Below, piece by piece: positions 6,170 to 8,123 of a DNA stretch of 8,123 bases. The stretch comes from Oscillospiraceae bacterium. GTDB lineage: Bacteria > Bacillota > Clostridia > Oscillospirales > Ruminococcaceae. Positions within the stretch are counted from its first letter, which is position 1; each line of letters begins with the position of its first letter. The notes beneath the pieces are model-generated. The model had not been told where the DNA came from, did not search any database, and saw only the letters and a list, made by a program, of their open reading frames with translations. A program made the position numbers and the translations under genes. The stretch covers positions 27,896 through 36,018 of the forward strand of contig JAHZBJ010000004.1 of NCBI GenBank assembly GCA_019423445.1, in the 5' to 3' direction.

Positions 6170-6203
6170 AAACAGCCCGGCGCATAAAGCGTCCGGGCTG
6201 TTT
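6170..6203 (+). terminator. Intrinsic terminator after the SPFH gene
   Basis: A 14-bp stem (AAACAGCCCGG and CGC with GCG and CCGGGCTGTTT, one bulged T) has loop ATAAA. It starts nine bases after the stop codon. The plus-strand tail, TTTCCTCGTTTT, is only moderately T-rich; on the minus strand the stem is followed by TTTTTC, so it could block transcription in both directions. Confidence 0.8.
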
Positions 6204-6266
6204 CCTCGTTTTCCCCTCCTTTGGACATACTTTTTTAAAATAAGTTTCATTCTTCTTCCAAATTAT

Positions 6267-6299
6267 CTTCAAACCAACTTCACATAACCGGGGTATCAT
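6267..6299 (+). promoter_or_regulatory. Candidate activator-dependent promoter of the HtrA-like gene
   Basis: TATCAT at 6294-6299 resembles a -10 box, but no good -35 lies at 16-18 bases. Instead CTTCA is repeated 11 bases apart (6267-6271 and 6278-6282) over the -35 zone, as expected for an OmpR-type response regulator. HtrA genes in Firmicutes are often controlled by such two-component systems. The repeats are short and could be chance. Confidence 0.3.
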
Positions 6300-6387
6300 A
6301 AAATCACAGCAAAGGAACCCCGCCAGGAAGGTGATAAGCCAGGCCGGGGCAATCATACACTGAAACGGATCAAGGAGGCGTACCCAT

Positions 6388-7824
6388 ATGAACACGGGTT
6401 ACGAAAATAACAACAATATCAACCGTTCGGAAAACGAAAACGGTTCTCAGGGCAGCTCCCAAACCAATCCCCAGAGCGCTTCCCAGAGCGGCTACACTTC
6501 CGGCCAGGGCGGCTGGAACCCCTATCAGGGTGATCAAAACCGCCAGGAATTTTTCCACCGCTACAGCAGCGTTTTTCAAGAGCCCTCCGGCGGCTACCAG
6601 GGCAGCTACGGCACCCCCGGAGCCGGCGGGAGCGTTCCCCCCTACCAGCCTCAGCAGCCACACAAGGAGCGCCAGCGCCGTTCCGGCAAGGGCAAAGTGG
6701 CCGGACTGCTGGCCGCCTGTATGGTCATCTCGGTGGCCGGCGGAGCAGCCGGGGCATGGGGGATGAACCAGCTCTCCGGCGGCGGCAGCACCGTCTTTTA
6801 TCAGGCGGTAAGCGGCAGCGGAGAATCCAGCAGCGGCGTCCCCGCCGGGTATACCGGAAGCGCTCTGTCGGTTTCCGAAATCGCTTCCCTCACCTCTCCT
6901 TCTGTGGTGGAAATCACCACTGAGACTGTCTCCACCCACAATTTCTTCAGCCAATACGTGGAGGAGGGCGCTGGCAGCGGCGTTATCCTCTCGGAAGACG
7001 GCACCATCGTCACCAACAACCATGTGGTAGAGGGGGCCCAGAAGATCACCGTCCGCACCAAGGACGGCACCTCCTATGAAGCCACCCTGGTAGGAGCCGA
7101 TTCCAAAACCGACGTGGCGGTGCTGAAGATCGACGCCACCGGCCTCACCCCCGCTGTCTTGGGTGATTCCGATACCCTGGAGGTTGGGGAATACGTCATG
7201 GCCATCGGCAACCCTCTGGGTGAGCTGGGAGGCACCGTCACCGACGGTATCATCAGCGCCCTGAGCCGTGACGTCACCATCAACGGCGAGACCATGAGCC
7301 TTCTCCAGACCAACGCGGCCATCAACCCCGGCAACTCCGGCGGCGGCCTCTTTAACGAAAAAGGCGAGCTGGTGGGGATCGTCAACGCCAAATCCTCCAA
7401 CTCCAGCTCCACCACCTCCATTGAGGGCCTGGGCTTCGCCATTCCCATCAACACCGTGAAAACCGCCGTCCAGGAGATCCTGGATTACGGATACGTCCGG
7501 GGCCGTGCGGCTCTGGGTCTCTCCCTCATCGATATCACCGACGCTCAAACCGCTTTCCAATACCGGGTTGACCGGCTGGGCGTCTATGTGGCCGGCGTCA
7601 CCGAAGGCGGGGCCTCCGATAAAGCCGGCGTCCAGGTTGGCGACTGCATCATCTCCATCGGCGACGTGGCGGTGAACAGCTACAGCGATATCAAAGCTGA
7701 GCTGAACAACTGCTCCGTCGGGGACACCATCCAGATGCAGGTAATCCGGGACGGGCGTACCCTCACCCTGGACATCACCCTGGATGAATACAAACCCGCT
7801 GACACCTCCACCATCACCGGCTGA
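6388..7824 (+). CDS. htrA: HtrA/DegP-like S1C serine protease, membrane-anchored, one PDZ domain
   Basis: A 478-residue trypsin-like protease for misfolded exported proteins. Residues 1-95 are a disordered cytoplasmic tail rich in Asn, Ser, Gln, Gly and Tyr. KERQRRSGKGK precedes one membrane helix (about 104-124), leaving the rest outside the membrane. The protease domain (about 160-360) carries the full catalytic triad: His212 in TNNHVVEGA, Asp242 in DSKTDVAVLKID and Ser317 in INPGNSGGGLF. One PDZ domain (about 372-466) contains GVYVAGVTEGGASDKAGVQVGDCIISI. Length and order match Gram-positive HtrA proteins. The start ATG 6388 has AAGGAGG nine bases upstream. It lies downstream of the SPFH gene but is separated from it by a terminator and a 227-base gap, so it is likely transcribed independently. 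Whether it acts as protease, chaperone or both is not shown here. Confidence 0.95.
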   Translation: MNTGYENNNNINRSENENGSQGSSQTNPQSASQSGYTSGQGGWNPYQGDQNRQEFFHRYSSVFQEPSGGYQGSYGTPGAGGSVPPYQPQQPHKERQRRSGKGKVAGLLAACMVISVAGGAAGAWGMNQLSGGGSTVFYQAVSGSGESSSGVPAGYTGSALSVSEIASLTSPSVVEITTETVSTHNFFSQYVEEGAGSGVILSEDGTIVTNNHVVEGAQKITVRTKDGTSYEATLVGADSKTDVAVLKIDATGLTPAVLGDSDTLEVGEYVMAIGNPLGELGGTVTDGIISALSRDVTINGETMSLLQTNAAINPGNSGGGLFNEKGELVGIVNAKSSNSSSTTSIEGLGFAIPINTVKTAVQEILDYGYVRGRAALGLSLIDITDAQTAFQYRVDRLGVYVAGVTEGGASDKAGVQVGDCIISIGDVAVNSYSDIKAELNNCSVGDTIQMQVIRDGRTLTLDITLDEYKPADTSTITG

Positions 7825-7886
7825 GCCGCCGGAAACTTCCTTCTTTTGAGTTCTTCTTCTTTTCATACTTCCTCTTTTCTGTTACC

Positions 7887-7959
7887 CCCGGGGCCGCGTG
7901 GCCCCGGGCCAGGGCCCTGGCGGAGCTGCTCCGCCTAAGGAAAGGGACCCTCAGGTCCC
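7887..7959 (+). repeat. Cluster of tandem GC-rich hairpins
   Basis: Four dyads follow one another almost without gaps: 7887-7908 (9-bp stem CCCGGGGCC, loop GCGT), 7909-7920 (perfect 12-bp palindrome CCAGGGCCCTGG), 7919-7935 (7-bp stem GGCGGAG, loop CTG) and 7944-7959 (6-bp stem GGGACC, loop CTCA). The cluster begins about 60 bases after the htrA stop. It could be a dispersed palindromic repeat, a structured 3' untranslated region or a small RNA; it does not match an RNA family I recognise. Confidence 0.5.
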
Positions 7960-7981
7960 CAAAAAGTCATTTATTTCTCCT

Positions 7982-8014
7982 CCTGCCGGGTGGACGGAGC
8001 ACCGGCCCGGCAGG
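7982..8014 (+). repeat. Long inverted repeat with 15-base loop
   Basis: CCTGCCGGG (7982-7990) pairs with CCCGGCAGG (8006-8014), 9 bp without mismatch. It lies between the hairpin cluster and the tandem terminators, and may belong to the same structured RNA. No T-run follows directly, so it is not itself a terminator. Confidence 0.5.
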
Positions 8015-8033
8015 CGGGAAAACCAAAAGCAAT

Positions 8034-8051
8034 GCCCATCAGGGCTTTTTT
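8034..8051 (+). terminator. Intrinsic terminator, first of a tandem pair
   Basis: GCCC (8034-8037), loop ATCA, GGGC (8042-8045) and TTTTTT (8046-8051). The stem is short, but an alternative outer pairing AAAAGC with GCTTTT is also possible. It would end transcripts from htrA or from a small RNA in the hairpin region. Confidence 0.6.
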
Positions 8052-8055
8052 CATA

Positions 8056-8077
8056 CCCGGATTTTCCGGGATTTTTT
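8056..8077 (+). terminator. Intrinsic terminator, second of a tandem pair
   Basis: CCCGGA (8056-8061), loop TTT, TCCGGG (8065-8070) and ATTTTTT (8071-8077). It follows the first terminator by four bases. After it, 46 bases remain in the window, ending in GGCCGGAGG, which may be the ribosome binding site of a gene beginning just beyond the right edge. Confidence 0.8.
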
Positions 8078-8123
8078 ATTGTTTGGGAAAGAACCGGCGG
8101 CTATGTGAGACTATGGCCGGAGG

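Noticed and set aside
5222..6250. Long minus-strand open frame opposite the SPFH gene (342 codons)
   Set aside because: It is rich in Leu, His, Asp and Gly as expected for the antisense of a GC-rich gene; the plus strand has clear SPFH motifs, a ribosome binding site and a terminator.
6370..7866. Long minus-strand open frame opposite htrA (498 codons)
   Set aside because: It is a low-complexity Gly/Val/Ala/Asp translation with no recognisable domain, fully explained by codon bias of the htrA gene with its intact catalytic triad.
7835..7882. Pyrimidine-rich tract after htrA, considered as a regulatory or triplex-like element
   Set aside because: It has no dyad, no precise repeat and no T-run after a stem; a simple untranslated region explains it.
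1..8123. Insertion sequence, CRISPR, toxin-antitoxin or phage defence system
   Set aside because: No transposase or defence motif, no regularly spaced direct repeats and no terminal inverted repeats with target duplication were found on either strand.

Overview
The window looks like a chromosomal segment of a gut-type Firmicute, most likely a high-GC clostridial lineage such as Oscillospiraceae. This is inferred from the protein families (Lsa/CplR-like ABC-F protein, prohibitin-like SPFH protein, membrane-anchored HtrA with a Q/N/S/G-rich cytoplasmic tail), the strong GGAGG-type ribosome binding sites and the many GC-rich intrinsic terminators. No rRNA, tRNA, insertion sequence, phage gene or CRISPR array was seen.

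Layout. (1) Positions 1-1637, minus strand: two tandem, overlapping polysaccharide-deacetylase-fold (CE4, HpPgdA/PuuE-like) genes; the distal one runs off the left edge only a few codons before its expected end. (2) Positions 1638-1933: a divergent promoter region. (3) Positions 1934-3028, plus strand: a LysR-family regulator, probably controlling the deacetylase pair, closed by a strong terminator at 3037-3073. (4) Positions 3088-4698, minus strand: an ABC-F ATPase of the ribosome-protection (antibiotic resistance) type, with a consensus promoter at 4941-4969 and a long structured leader of about 235 nt. (5) Positions 5270-6160, plus strand: a membrane-anchored SPFH/prohibitin-like protein with its own terminator. 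(6) Positions 6388-7824, plus strand: a membrane-anchored HtrA/DegP-like serine protease with one PDZ domain. (7) Positions 7825-8123: a gene-free, hairpin-dense stretch ending in two tandem intrinsic terminators.

Two modules differ in base composition. The LysR gene is AT-richer (24 G+C in the 60 bases 2101-2160) than the right-hand genes (37 of 60 at 7321-7380), and the change falls near 3030. The left part may be a separate accessory unit for amide or amino-sugar deacylation under LysR control; its substrate cannot be read from the sequence. The SPFH and HtrA genes may both serve membrane-protein quality control, although each has its own transcription signals.

The most interesting observation is the ABC-F leader. 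It holds a candidate three-codon upstream ORF (TTG AGA AAG TAA) inside the 5' arm of a 17-bp long-range stem. The 3' arm of that stem can alternatively pair with a GAGAAAG copy in a hairpin just before a U-run and the ABC-F ribosome binding site. This is the architecture expected of a ribosome-stalling attenuator, though it is inferred only by hand pairing.
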